From assembly GCA_013397075.1 (NCBI GenBank), contig VWZS01002871.1:476309-540308 (forward strand): 64,000 nt of DNA. Direction: 5' to 3'. Every line of letters begins with the position of its first letter. Positions within the stretch are counted from its first letter, which is position 1. Below, piece by piece: positions 1 through 9,700 of this stretch. Below the pieces are notes generated by a model. The model searched no databases. It saw only the letters and a program-made list of their open reading frames with translations, and was not told the DNA's origin. The position numbers and the translations under genes are program-made. Origin of the DNA: Rhabdornis inornatus (lineage: Eukaryota; Chordata; Aves; Passeriformes; Rhabdornithidae).

Positions 1-88
1 CGCTTCCCGCGCCCGCCTCACGCACCGCACCGCGCCCGGCGCTCCCCTCGGGCGGGCGGCTGAGGAGGGGCCGCTGCTCCAACGCTCT

Positions 89-140
89 CCTTCCTTCCTT
101 CCTTCCTTCCTTCCCTCCGTCCGTCCCTCCCTCCGTCCCC
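89..140. repeat. TTCC/CCGT pyrimidine microsatellite
   Basis: About seven TTCC units are followed by degenerate CCGT/CCCT units, giving a strand that is almost all pyrimidine. Such tracts are common in GC-rich promoters and may vary in length between individuals. It lies about 380-430 bp upstream of the EPHA6 start codon, inside or just upstream of the presumed 5'UTR. Confidence 0.85.
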
Positions 141-337
141 CGCTGCCCCCGGGCCGCCCCNGCGCTCCGCGGGCGGCAGGGGAGCGGCGGCACCAAAAAA
201 CTGCAGCCGGCAGCGCGGCACGCAAATCAGGAGGGAGCAGCGAACATCACACCAGAGCCGCCTGATTTCTGATTGCTCCGCGGCAGAGGGGGAGAGACAG
301 AGACTGACTGAGAGGGGCGAGCGGCGGAGGGTCGGGG

Positions 338-361
338 ATGCCGCCCCGCAAGTTTCCTTGA
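338..361 (+). other. Upstream ORF 1 in the EPHA6 leader (7 codons)
   Basis: ATG at 338 opens a 7-codon frame (MPPRKFP) that ends at TGA 359-361, 155 bases before the EPHA6 start. The base at -3 is G and at +4 is C, a moderate initiation context. Its stop overlaps the start of a second upstream ORF in the string TGATG. Whether it is transcribed depends on the unknown start site. If it is, it would be expected to reduce or tune translation of the receptor (inference from general uORF behaviour). Confidence 0.5.
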
Positions 362-378
362 TGCATTCGGGAGCGTGA
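361..378 (+). other. Upstream ORF 2 in the EPHA6 leader (5 codons)
   Basis: ATG at 361 shares its A with the stop of the first upstream ORF and encodes MHSGA before TGA at 376-378. The one-base overlap of stop and start is the arrangement that can allow termination-reinitiation. It is very short and could be coincidental. Confidence 0.45.
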
Positions 379-516
379 GGAGGAGTCGCCGGCCCTTCTC
401 GCCCTCGTCGCGCTCCACCTGAGGAACCTGAAGNGCGGCAGCGGTCCCCGCCGGCCTGAGGGAGCACGGGCAGCCTCGGCGGGCCGAGGTCGCGGGGCGG
501 CCGGCGGGCACCAGCC

Positions 517-619
517 ATGGGGTGTAGTGAGGTGAGGGCATTGCTCTGGAGAGTCGGCCTCTTCCTCCCCCTGCTGACAGCGCGCCCCTCCGCCGCCGGG
601 CACGTCGCCAGCAACCACG
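517..619 (+). CDS. EPHA6: EPHA6 coding exon 1: start codon and signal peptide
   Basis: This exon starts the Eph receptor EPHA6, a single-pass receptor tyrosine kinase that binds GPI-anchored ephrin-A ligands at cell contacts, chiefly in the nervous system. ATG 517 has a strong context (G at -3, G at +4). An in-frame TGA at 457-459 with no ATG between it and 517 fixes this as the first possible start, so the longer N-terminus annotated for some human EPHA6 isoforms cannot be made from this leader. The 34 codons plus one base read MGCSEVRALL, then a hydrophobic core GLFLPLLTA, then a small-residue region (PSAAG) suited to signal peptidase. From memory, human EPHA6 has a closely similar start (MG-CEVR, then a GFFLPLLTA core). 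The donor is ACG followed by GTGAGT at 620, leaving phase 1, which joins correctly to exon 2. Confidence 0.9.
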
Positions 620-664
620 GTGAGTGAGGGCGGCCCGCAACTTTCCGGCGGGCGAGGGCTGTGA

Positions 665-697
665 GGGGATGGAGGGATGGAGGGATGGAGGGACGGG
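665..697 (+). repeat. GGATGGAG minisatellite and G-quadruplex motif
   Basis: Three or more GGATGGAG-like units create five G-runs at 665-668, 674-676, 682-684, 690-692 and 695-697, with loops of 5, 5, 5 and 2 bases. This meets the standard G-quadruplex pattern on the non-template strand, 45 bases after the exon 1 donor. The first copy of the duplicated block starts exactly at its right edge. Confidence 0.75.
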
Positions 698-989
698 TCC
701 GCACCTGCGGCCGCCAGCTCGGCCTCTCCCGGGCCACAGGGATGCAGGACCGGGCGCCTCCCGGCGTTCACCCCTTCCTGCCGCCCACAGGAGTTGGGTG
801 TGTGCGGCCGGGGCAGCAGCGGGGCTCCGCTGCCGTGCCCCGCCGGGGATAACTCCGCGGCTCCCGGAGCTCTGCACTGTCCGCCCGGGCACCCTCAGCC
901 ACCGGGCTGTGCGAGTGAGAGCAGGGAAGCCAAAGTTGCCTCCCGGCGAGGTGGAGTGGTAGCATCGTTTTATCTGAAATGTGGGTTTG
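697..989 (+). repeat. 293-bp block, copy 1 of an exact duplication (probable assembly artefact)
   Basis: Positions 697-989 are identical by eye to 1227-1519, at a constant offset of 530 bases. The copy ends exactly at the single N at 990, while its left side runs on continuously from exon 1. Exact identity over 293 bp and N bases at the inner junctions are typical of two contig ends that overlap but were not merged. Confidence 0.9.
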
Positions 990-990
990 N

Positions 991-1225
991 GAAGCCCCTC
1001 AGCGCTACCTCCGGCCGGGGATGCGGGGCACGGTGCGGCGCGGCCGGGGGAGGAGGCTGCTGCCGCCGCGCAGGAGACTGCTGAGGCTGCCAGGGCGCTC
1101 CTGAGGGGCTGAAGGTGCCACCGGCCCGAGCCGGAGGAGGGAGCGGGGCGCGACCCCGCCGCCGCCGCCACCGCCTGGAAGTTGCCGGAGCTCTCCCCGT
1201 GCCCAGCGCCGCCGCCCCTCAGGCA
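991..1225. other. GC-rich insert bounded by single Ns, placement doubtful
   Basis: This 235-bp segment is extremely GC-rich, with CCGCCG runs, and is bracketed by N at 990 and N at 1226, between the two identical blocks. It does not resemble either block. It may be a genuine piece of the CpG island whose order and orientation were guessed by the scaffolder. It holds no recognisable gene feature. Confidence 0.6.
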
Positions 1226-1226
1226 N

Positions 1227-1519
1227 GTCCGCACCTGCGGCCGCCAGCTCGGCCTCTCCCGGGCCACAGGGATGCAGGACCGGGCGCCTCCCGGCGTTCA
1301 CCCCTTCCTGCCGCCCACAGGAGTTGGGTGTGTGCGGCCGGGGCAGCAGCGGGGCTCCGCTGCCGTGCCCCGCCGGGGATAACTCCGCGGCTCCCGGAGC
1401 TCTGCACTGTCCGCCCGGGCACCCTCAGCCACCGGGCTGTGCGAGTGAGAGCAGGGAAGCCAAAGTTGCCTCCCGGCGAGGTGGAGTGGTAGCATCGTTT
1501 TATCTGAAATGTGGGTTTG
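1227..1519 (+). repeat. 293-bp block, copy 2 of the exact duplication
   Basis: Identical to 697-989. It begins right after the N at 1226 and continues smoothly at its right side into the rest of intron 1. Together with copy 1 it implies that one true copy lies between exon 1 and the AT-rich intron, and that intron 1 is overstated by about 530 bp. Confidence 0.9.
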
Positions 1520-1525
1520 AGGAGT

Positions 1526-4500
1526 GCTTCGGTCCTTCCGAACGTAAATCCTATAGAATGGGTTTGAGAGAGCTCATCGCGCCTTAGGGAGAATTGCTGC
1601 TGGTGAGCGAACTGTTCAAAGGTGCCTGACTGCCCTTAACACCTGATTTCTGCATACGCCGGGCTGATTGTCTGAAAAAAACCCATTTAAATTTTTTGTA
1701 ACAGGTAACATGCTTTGTAACGTGCTCATCAGGTCGCACTGAGGACGGTGTTTTAATTCTTCGGTTTGTAAGGTGTGCGTTTTAGAAAATTACCTCTGGA
1801 TTAAGAAGGGAACCATTCTGTTTCTAGGAATAAAAATGCATAGCACACCCAGAGGATACAGTATTTTGTTAGGAAGAACTAAGAAAAAGAGCCCAGACCT
1901 GATTATGAAACATCATGTTACATGTTATCAAACATCTGGATAGAGCTGAGAATTTCCCGAACTGCTTGTTTTACGTGCATCAGTGTATTCAAGTTGCAGA
2001 GGATGCATCTATTCCCACAGTATGGGAGGCTTCTGTACCTCTAACATTATTTTTGTGCAATTTGGCTTTTTTGAGGTTTTAGTGTGATGTGGCTGAAAAT
2101 ACAGGAACTGAAGGGTAGCTCTAAATGTTGCTGCTGACAGAAATTGCTTTACCTGCTGCATTGAAATGAATATTGAAATTGACAATGGTGGAACGTAATG
2201 GTGAAAGAAAACAAACTGGGTTTAGTTGTGGAGTACTATCAAGTCTATAGTTCATGTATTTTCACAGTTTTGTTCTGCAGTCTATTTTCAGTGCTCTTTG
2301 TATCGATCTCAGTAGCAGTAAAATCAGAGAATAAGATCTCTAGAAAACAGGGAAGAGCTATAGTATGGCCACAAAGCCCCTGTGCCATCAGGATGAGTTA
2401 TGGCAAGGACATTCCAAGTTAGTAGGATTCCTTCACGTCTCCCATGCTAAATGTGATGAATAATTCCAGTTTGTGATTGTAGAGCCTACAGTCAGATCAA
2501 GGCTGATTTTTGCCCTTTCTTATGTCTTAGAAGGCATCAGACTCTCATAGTGGCACAACCCAGTTTTCCTTTGATGGCACAGGCATTAGAGCATGCTAAT
2601 GTCTGCTGCATTACCACAAGGCCTAACACCACACTCGAATGTGATTTTTAAAAATACATATTATTGGTGTTGTAGAACAGCTAAGGCAGCATAATAGCAT
2701 CAAAGAGTTTTTATCAATTAATGCAACTTAGTTTAGGTTTCTAAACTACTATTTTATATTCTGGGATTAAATTAATAGTGTTTAAAAAGTGTTTTAATCA
2801 TGTTTTTAAAGGATGGGGAAGATAGTTCCAAAAGTCTGTCAGGGATGTAGTGGTTTCTTGATGTTGATGTAACTTCACCTAAAAAGTCCAGGTGTTGTGG
2901 TGTTGGCTGCAGAGAGTACTAGTGAATTTCCTGACTTCCGAGTAACTTCTTTTTCTGCACGTTGCTTCCAAACTTCAGTAGAATGAGTAGCCTCTTACCT
3001 TTGATACAGCTATATCACTACAGAAATCAAATAATAAATATAACTCAACAAAACCCAAATGAACTGAAAATGGACTGAATTAATACAGGTGCTTTCATAC
3101 ACATACCCCCACCTTGTTAATAAAATGCTAGCAAAAAGAGTCTGCTTTTAATGATAACTTTCTCTAAATCCAGGAATTGAAGGAAAGGAAATTACTACAA
3201 TAAAAAAGTTGCCCATTGTATAAACACTTAAATGTGGAAGGTTAAAATGCCAGTTACTATACTTGGAATCCCAGCTGCAAAGAATTTTTTAAAATCTTCT
3301 GAGGAAACATAACTTCTTTAAATTTTCCTGAAGGGATTATTTTCAGCATGCAGGTCTTGAAAACGTCTTTGCAATAACTGCTGTTGGGTTTTCACTAATT
3401 ATTATAATGCTATAGTAACTTTGCTATCTGCTATATTTCGTCTTCTGTTTTGTGTTTAGAAACATACCAGCATCAATAGTAAATTGCAAAAGAATGTTTT
3501 GTTTTGTCTCTTGATTGTTGGGGTGAAAAGGATGGAAGAGTTTATTAATCTGACTTGGTAGACAGATAGCCCTTCCACTTCATTCTTAATGGTTTGTTTC
3601 CTGTTATTAAAGAGGGATTTTCAGAAAAATAATATACTCTGGTCTTATAAATTGTTATTATAACCATGTTGGGATTAATCTTTTTTGGTCTTGTCAAACA
3701 GAAAGAAATATATGTTTTTTCTTACATAGCTCTAAGGCTCTTAGGTTGTCATTCTTCACCCAGTAAATCAATGTGTGGTGTCTTAGAGAATCTGTAGCAA
3801 GGCAGGCACAAACAATACTATTGGCAGGGAAGTGAGCTTACTCATTCATCTTCATGGAGTGGCCAGTTCAAAAACATATTATGACCATGCCAAGGGCTGA
3901 TTTTTACTTCTCAGAAAAACCCTGTAGTGTTTGGAATTGCATAGGAGGAGTAACCAGTGCAGTGTGTAGCAGAACCGCTTGGAACAGAGGGCTCAGTTAA
4001 TGGTGGAGGTTGAGTGCTTGTATGTTCATACAAATTTTCAGTGGTTGTCCCTGACATCCAGTATGAACAGGCTACTGGGCAAGGTTTCAGCGTGCTGTGG
4101 TGTAGCTTTGTTTTTTGCTTGCCATGAATTGGGCAATTGTTGTCAGACCTAAAATTACAGATAATGGCATCTGAGCAGCTCCTTGTGCAAAACTTGTGAG
4201 AGCTTTCAAGATAAAGGTCACACCAGGTAAAAGCTCAACAGTTTCTTGTGCTAAGCGTGCACACATAAATGTTTCTACATATATAAAAATCAGAAACCAT
4301 ATTTGTTTCTACGTATATGTCAACCAGGAAGAATTTCTGAACCCTGGCTCCTTTCAGGTTGTATCTGCCATTATGTATCACCAGGCAATTAATTCCTGAA
4401 GCCAACTATAGAACTTGCAGAGTTTATAATGTGTCATGTCTATCAGTGAGGTGTAAAAACTTACTTTTTCAGTTTCCAGGTATCATTACTTCTTGTCAGG

Positions 4501-5390
4501 TTATGCAAGCAAGGTGTTTTTATTCATACCTCTAAAAGGCACCTGCATTCATTTTTCTCCTCTTAAAAAAAGAAGTTGAAGTAAGAAATAATGTCAAATG
4601 TCAGTTCTGAAATTCATATAGCCTTTATTTTCACAATGATTACACTTGATATCAATTGGGTGGCTCAAAGCAGGTAATAAAGTTTTTTGATTCTGGTAGT
4701 AAAATATCAGGTAGATTACTAACGACCTTGAGGGATTCATCAGTTCAAAGAAGTTGGCTCATTTTCATTCACATATTTATTTTTACAGAAGTGCAATCTA
4801 CCACACATAGACACTCTTTCTGAATACAGAACTCAGATTTTTTTTCTATAGCAATAAGGAAACCAAGGACTAAGTGTGGAGAGATTGAAATTCTCTCTGA
4901 ATGAAGCTGATGTTTTACTGTTAGGGGATAGCTCTTATTTTGAGGACTTAAAGTACTTTAGAAAGGCTGTGCTGCTGCCTGTGTTGTGCTAGTCCTGCTG
5001 AATTCTGATGTTCAGTTGTCCAGTTTATACTTTAATAAGCTTTTACATCATTACAGAATATGAGAAAGTTAAATAAACAAAGCCATTGCAGTAAATGTGT
5101 GTCATTCCCTTTTCAACAGGCAGATAAAATCATGAGCATATTTTAGTTTCAAGTCTTCATGAAACTTTTAACAATATTTTTAACAATATTTACAATAGTG
5201 TGTAAAATCCCACATCCATATGGACTTGTGTCCTAATGAAGACTTGGGAACCTCTGCAGTTGTAGATATGCATGAAATGCCTTGTTATCCAAGAGCCTCA
5301 ATTTGTATGCCATGAAATGAAAAGATTTGCAATTAATGGTTCAGGATACATTCCTGGTGTTATATTTGGCAGTATTGAGGGCTGTCTGGA
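1526..5390. other. Intron 1 sequence without recognisable elements
   Basis: AT-rich unique-looking DNA. I see only a short direct repeat of TTTTAACAATAT at 5167-5190 and scattered homopolymers. No exon, RNA gene or transposon signature is visible. Confidence 0.6.
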
Positions 5391-5434
5391 GATATATAGA
5401 TACATAGATAGATAGATAGATTTTTTTTTTTTTT
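5391..5434. repeat. GATA microsatellite followed by a T14 run
   Basis: ATAGATACATAGATAGATAG-type units run directly into fourteen Ts. It is probably polymorphic. Nothing links it to a retroelement tail. Confidence 0.85.
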
Positions 5435-6659
5435 AATAGCAGATACAATTTAAAACCAGATCAGTACAGTAGTGTTCATGTAATTTACAGGAGTGAAAAC
5501 ACCACAGAGGAATGGAAGTGTTTCTTGAAGTTTACCAATTTAACTCTCCAGTCAGACATCATTCCCCCTGGGAGGTCAAAAAATTTAGCATGCAGGAAAT
5601 TGAGTTTTCTTATTAAAATCTCCTCTCTCTTTCCAAATAGATACTTTTAGATCTTAACTCTGCTTGAGGGTTTGTTTAGGGTATCTGATGTTAAAATTTT
5701 CACCTGAGAATTTTAGAAAAGTCAAAAAGTTCAGCAAGTTTGTCAGTAAGATACACAGTAACTCAATATCCATTTTGTTGGCTATTTTTTTTTTTTAATG
5801 AAAAGTCTCATGTTTAAAAATCTCATTTAACTCACTAGAAATATTAAGAAAATTATGCTTGTGTACAATGTGGGAAGCATTTTATTGTTCTTAGATCCCA
5901 ATATAGCATAGCTGGGTTAGGATATATTCCTATTCCAGTGCTAGCTGGAATGTTTCACTAGGATCCTTGGATTTCCCCAACATGACGTTGACACAAAGAT
6001 GAGTCTGGCCTTGTGTTTGATATGCCCCTTAACATGCTGAACTCTGTGGCAGAGAGAACAATAAAATGGATGGAAATAGACAACCCTGGAAAAATTATTT
6101 ATCCATAATCTATTCTGCCCTCCAGAAGCCACTTTATAATGCAGGAGAGGTCAACAAAAAACTATCTATTGTGAACAATATGCCTTCAGAAACTGGTTTT
6201 TAACTTGTAAATGATATGTCAGTCTCTATGATAAGGTGTTAAAACTGAGAATTACTGCTGAAAAGATGTCTCTCACATGATAAAAACATGGTTTTTTTTC
6301 AGAATTTCTTTCTGTACCACAAAAAAATGATTAAACAGCAAAATTATCTTTAGCTTGTTTGTTTCTTATAATCCCCTCACTCTTCCTAACACTTATTCCA
6401 GGTGTCCTTATTTTAGTTCCAAGGATGCTGTCATTGTCAATATTGCAACACCTTTTGTGGAGGTCAGCTATTGATCATTCCCACATCTAAGAACCAGTCT
6501 GTTCAAAATAATCATTAAGGAGAAGTCACTTCAGTTAATCCAGCAGCCATTTGTGACCCCAGTACTAATTTTAATGTGGTACAGAGCAAAGCTTAGAGAC
6601 CAATCTTGGCTTTAAATAAACTGCATATTTTATATTTGAAGCTGGCTAATGCATTGTAT

Positions 6660-6732
6660 TAAAAAAACCAAAAAGCCAAACCAAAACAAAACCCAAAATT
6701 GTCTCAACAAAACCTGAAACAAAACCCCCTAA
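6660..6732. repeat. A/C-rich low-complexity tract (CAAAA type)
   Basis: The strand consists mainly of A and C with repeated CCAAAA/ACAAAA words. A tract of the same class occurs at 34536-34620, and the reverse-strand version at 26325-26526. Confidence 0.75.
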
Positions 6733-9700
6733 AGATTTTCCTCGTCAGTACTTCTGCTGATTTGTCTCACCATACAATATAATACTTGTTGAAGTAGTCA
6801 ACATTTCTCTCACTTATTGATATCTGTGTTTGGGCTAAATTCTGTCATCCTGTTTAAAAAAAAAAAAAGTGCTGAATACTTTGATAATTAATAATTAGAA
6901 ATTTGTTAATTTTAACAAATGAAGGTGTCTTAATGAGGCTGCAGATAATTTTATAGACAATAAAAAAACCTCTGCCCAAACAATGCATGGGTATTTCTCC
7001 CCCTCAGGTTTACAATAGTATACAAAGTTTTCTGCTCTTTAAACAATTGTTTTACAGTAGGTCATAGTACTCCTCCACCTTCAAGCCAGTAGCTACTATT
7101 ACTTTCTTTTATGGGTCTGTTCCCATTCTAAATATATAAAGCATCGATAGTTATTCTGTGTTTTTAAAGAAAGTTAGGGGTGTTTTGATCTTTAAATTAA
7201 GACTAGATTTTAAAAAATGCTGTAATATTATTGACATTTCTTTTGATGGTCAAGTAGGGTCAGGTCTTTAAAATTCAAAAGCACTTATTCCATGAGGAGA
7301 TTAGATTGAAAATAAAATTTCCTTTCAGTAGAACAGTCTGAAGATTTAAAATGTATTTTGTCTGTAAATAGAAATTCTTGGTTTGTGTTTAGGTAGATTT
7401 CTAAGAAGCTGAAAGATTTTTTTTTTCCTCCTGAGAGATGGTTTTGTTTGCTGTAAGTTGACTGAGTCCCAGACACTTTGAAGGTGTCTGGTGTTTGCTG
7501 ACAGATTCTCCAAGAGGAGCAGTATCCTGTTAATGAGGGGAAGTGGGACAGCACAAGCAATACTTAGGTGAGAAGCAGTGACATAAACACAGCAATCCAG
7601 AGGGAACATTTTAATGTATGGGTATGTTAACTGCGTTGATAGCACAGCTTTCCTTCATGCCAACATGTTCTTGACATTACACAGGGTTTAGATTGAAACT
7701 GTGCTGTGTCACTTCAGTGCAGAAGGAAGGGTGGGCAGCAGGCACTGTGTGTAACAACCCCCTGTGGAGGTGCACACACACAATGAGAACACCGTTAAGA
7801 GGTGAATTTGCTGGGAGCTCCACTGCCTCAATCCATTTAATGGCTTCTGCACCTAGAACAAAAGGGGAAAAGTCACATATAGCAAACAGTATCATTGATG
7901 CATGTAATGAGTGATTTGTTTTGGGTGGGGACCCTCGGTTAGAGTGCACTTGCTGCTGTAATTTGTATTCTCTGACTGCTAGTTGCTTCTTGCTTAAAAT
8001 AAAGGAATAAAAGAACAAATTAGAAATCATTCCATAGGATAATGCACTAGCATTTTAATATCCGTAAAAGTGGTTCTCTTTCTGAATTGTCCCCAGGCTG
8101 ATTTTCTCAGTGGGTTTCACTTGCTTGTTTAAAATAAAATTTTATAGGAAAAAAATTTTGCTCAAATTTAGAATTGTTCAAATATATTTTGGACATACTG
8201 AAAAAAAAAACAAAGGGACCTAGTTATTTTCTTCTGTAGTGCTTCCAGTATTTGTGGCTGGAAATTGATTCATGGAAAGCATTTCAATGAAGGATTCATA
8301 TTTCAAAATGTAGTTTGAATTCAGCACTTTCTGCTAAACAAAGTGGGACCATATAAAATTGCACAGTCCTTTACTCTCCCTTGTGTGTGGCTGCTGAAGA
8401 CCTTTGAAGAGGAAAGCAAGGGAAATGTAAAACCTTTGTCTCTGGTAGATTGCTTTTGTTTGTATTGCAGAAGTTTCTAAACACTTCCATGCCACAATGA
8501 TACAGTAGAAACACCCACTTAGAGGGATATTTTAGATTTAATAATTTTGTTTAGTGGACTTTATTTTTAAAAGGGCCATTTAATTTAGGTAAATAGGAAT
8601 ACTGTTAGCATTTAGGAATGGAGAAACATGACGAGAGCTGTGGCACAAGAGCTTCTCAGCCCAAACTCTCTCTCAGCCTCCATCAGATGTGATGGAAACC
8701 CAAACTCTGCTGCTGTTGAGACAACTGTAGGAATGCTTACCCTCTGATTTTTGTATGTGGTAAAAAAGTCATTAAGTTACAGATTTCCAGATACAGAATT
8801 TCAGAAAGAATTAAGCAAATTCCCTTCTGTAAGAAATATTGATACACATCTCAAGGTAAGGGTAAGAATTTGCCTTTGTAAAGATGGTGGTGTTCTCAAA
8901 GAAAAAGGAGTGATTGGGTGCACTACACAGAGGAAGAATAGTCCACTGGAGACAGGTATCATATAAAAGCTGTGTCTGAAGAAATCTGGGATTACAAAAT
9001 GCAACCAGGAAATCAGATGGTATTCCATATAATTTTAGTGGTTCCTCTTGATGCAGATGAATGTAATGATGTTATATACTCTGGTTTTTCTACTGACTAT
9101 ATAAAGGGTATCTCATCTAGTGTAGAAAGATGAATGCTGGTGGTTGGAAGGAATCCAGCATTTTTTGTCAGTGTTGTTTAATCCAAGCAAATTTTCAGCT
9201 GCATGCAGAGTTCCTTTTTTCAGTGTTGTATCTCTTCAAAACTACTACTTTCACAATATTCTTCTGGGTAAGCTTTCGTGTCTGTAAAGCACTGTTCTGA
9301 GAAGAGTTATAGGCCAAAGCTTTTAGTTTAGGTGACCAGTCTGTGACACCCAGTGCAAATTCCAAGGAATTAGTTTTTGATGTGCTCAGATGTAGGTTGT
9401 ACCTTGGTTTTCAGTGTAGTCTTCAGTGAAACTCACTGTTATTTTTCTTCCTGTCCATAACTAAGCTGTTCTCTGCTAGGAACACTCTCTTCCTCTTTTA
9501 AAAATCTCTGAGATACCAGTTTCCGGTATCTGACTGAAGATGAAGTAGTTTTGTACCACACAAATTAAAGACCTGATACCTGTTACCCATTTTGTGTACC
9601 TGGTCTCTTACAAGCCTTCCCGAGGGCAAGGTCTGAACCTCTCAGCAGGAACCTTGGCCAGCTGGCCCAGGGAGCTGTTTGACTCCCACTGTCATGGGAA

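Larger units (their letters stand above)
1..1525 (+). promoter_or_regulatory. EPHA6: CpG island at the EPHA6 5' end (promoter/5'UTR, exon 1, start of intron 1)
   Basis: The first 1.5 kb is very rich in G, C and CpG and then changes abruptly to AT-rich DNA near 1525, the usual look of a CpG-island promoter of a developmentally regulated vertebrate gene. It contains a pyrimidine TTCC tract, a leader with two tiny upstream ORFs, the first coding exon and the first 900 bp of intron 1. I see no clear TATA box, so a dispersed start-site promoter is likely (inference). The transcription start cannot be placed from sequence alone and may lie within 1-330 or left of the window. Single N bases at 163, 434, 990 and 1226 mark places where assembly failed in GC-rich DNA. 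Confidence 0.85.

Noticed and set aside
227..1267. A 346-codon minus-strand open frame across the CpG island
   Set aside because: It crosses three N bases and the false duplication, consists of Ala/Gly/Pro/Arg/Ser runs expected from GC-rich DNA, and lies antisense to EPHA6 exon 1.
7677..8030. A 117-codon minus-strand frame that looks moderately protein-like
   Set aside because: There is no recognisable domain, no convincing splice or promoter context, and frames of this length are common across the window.
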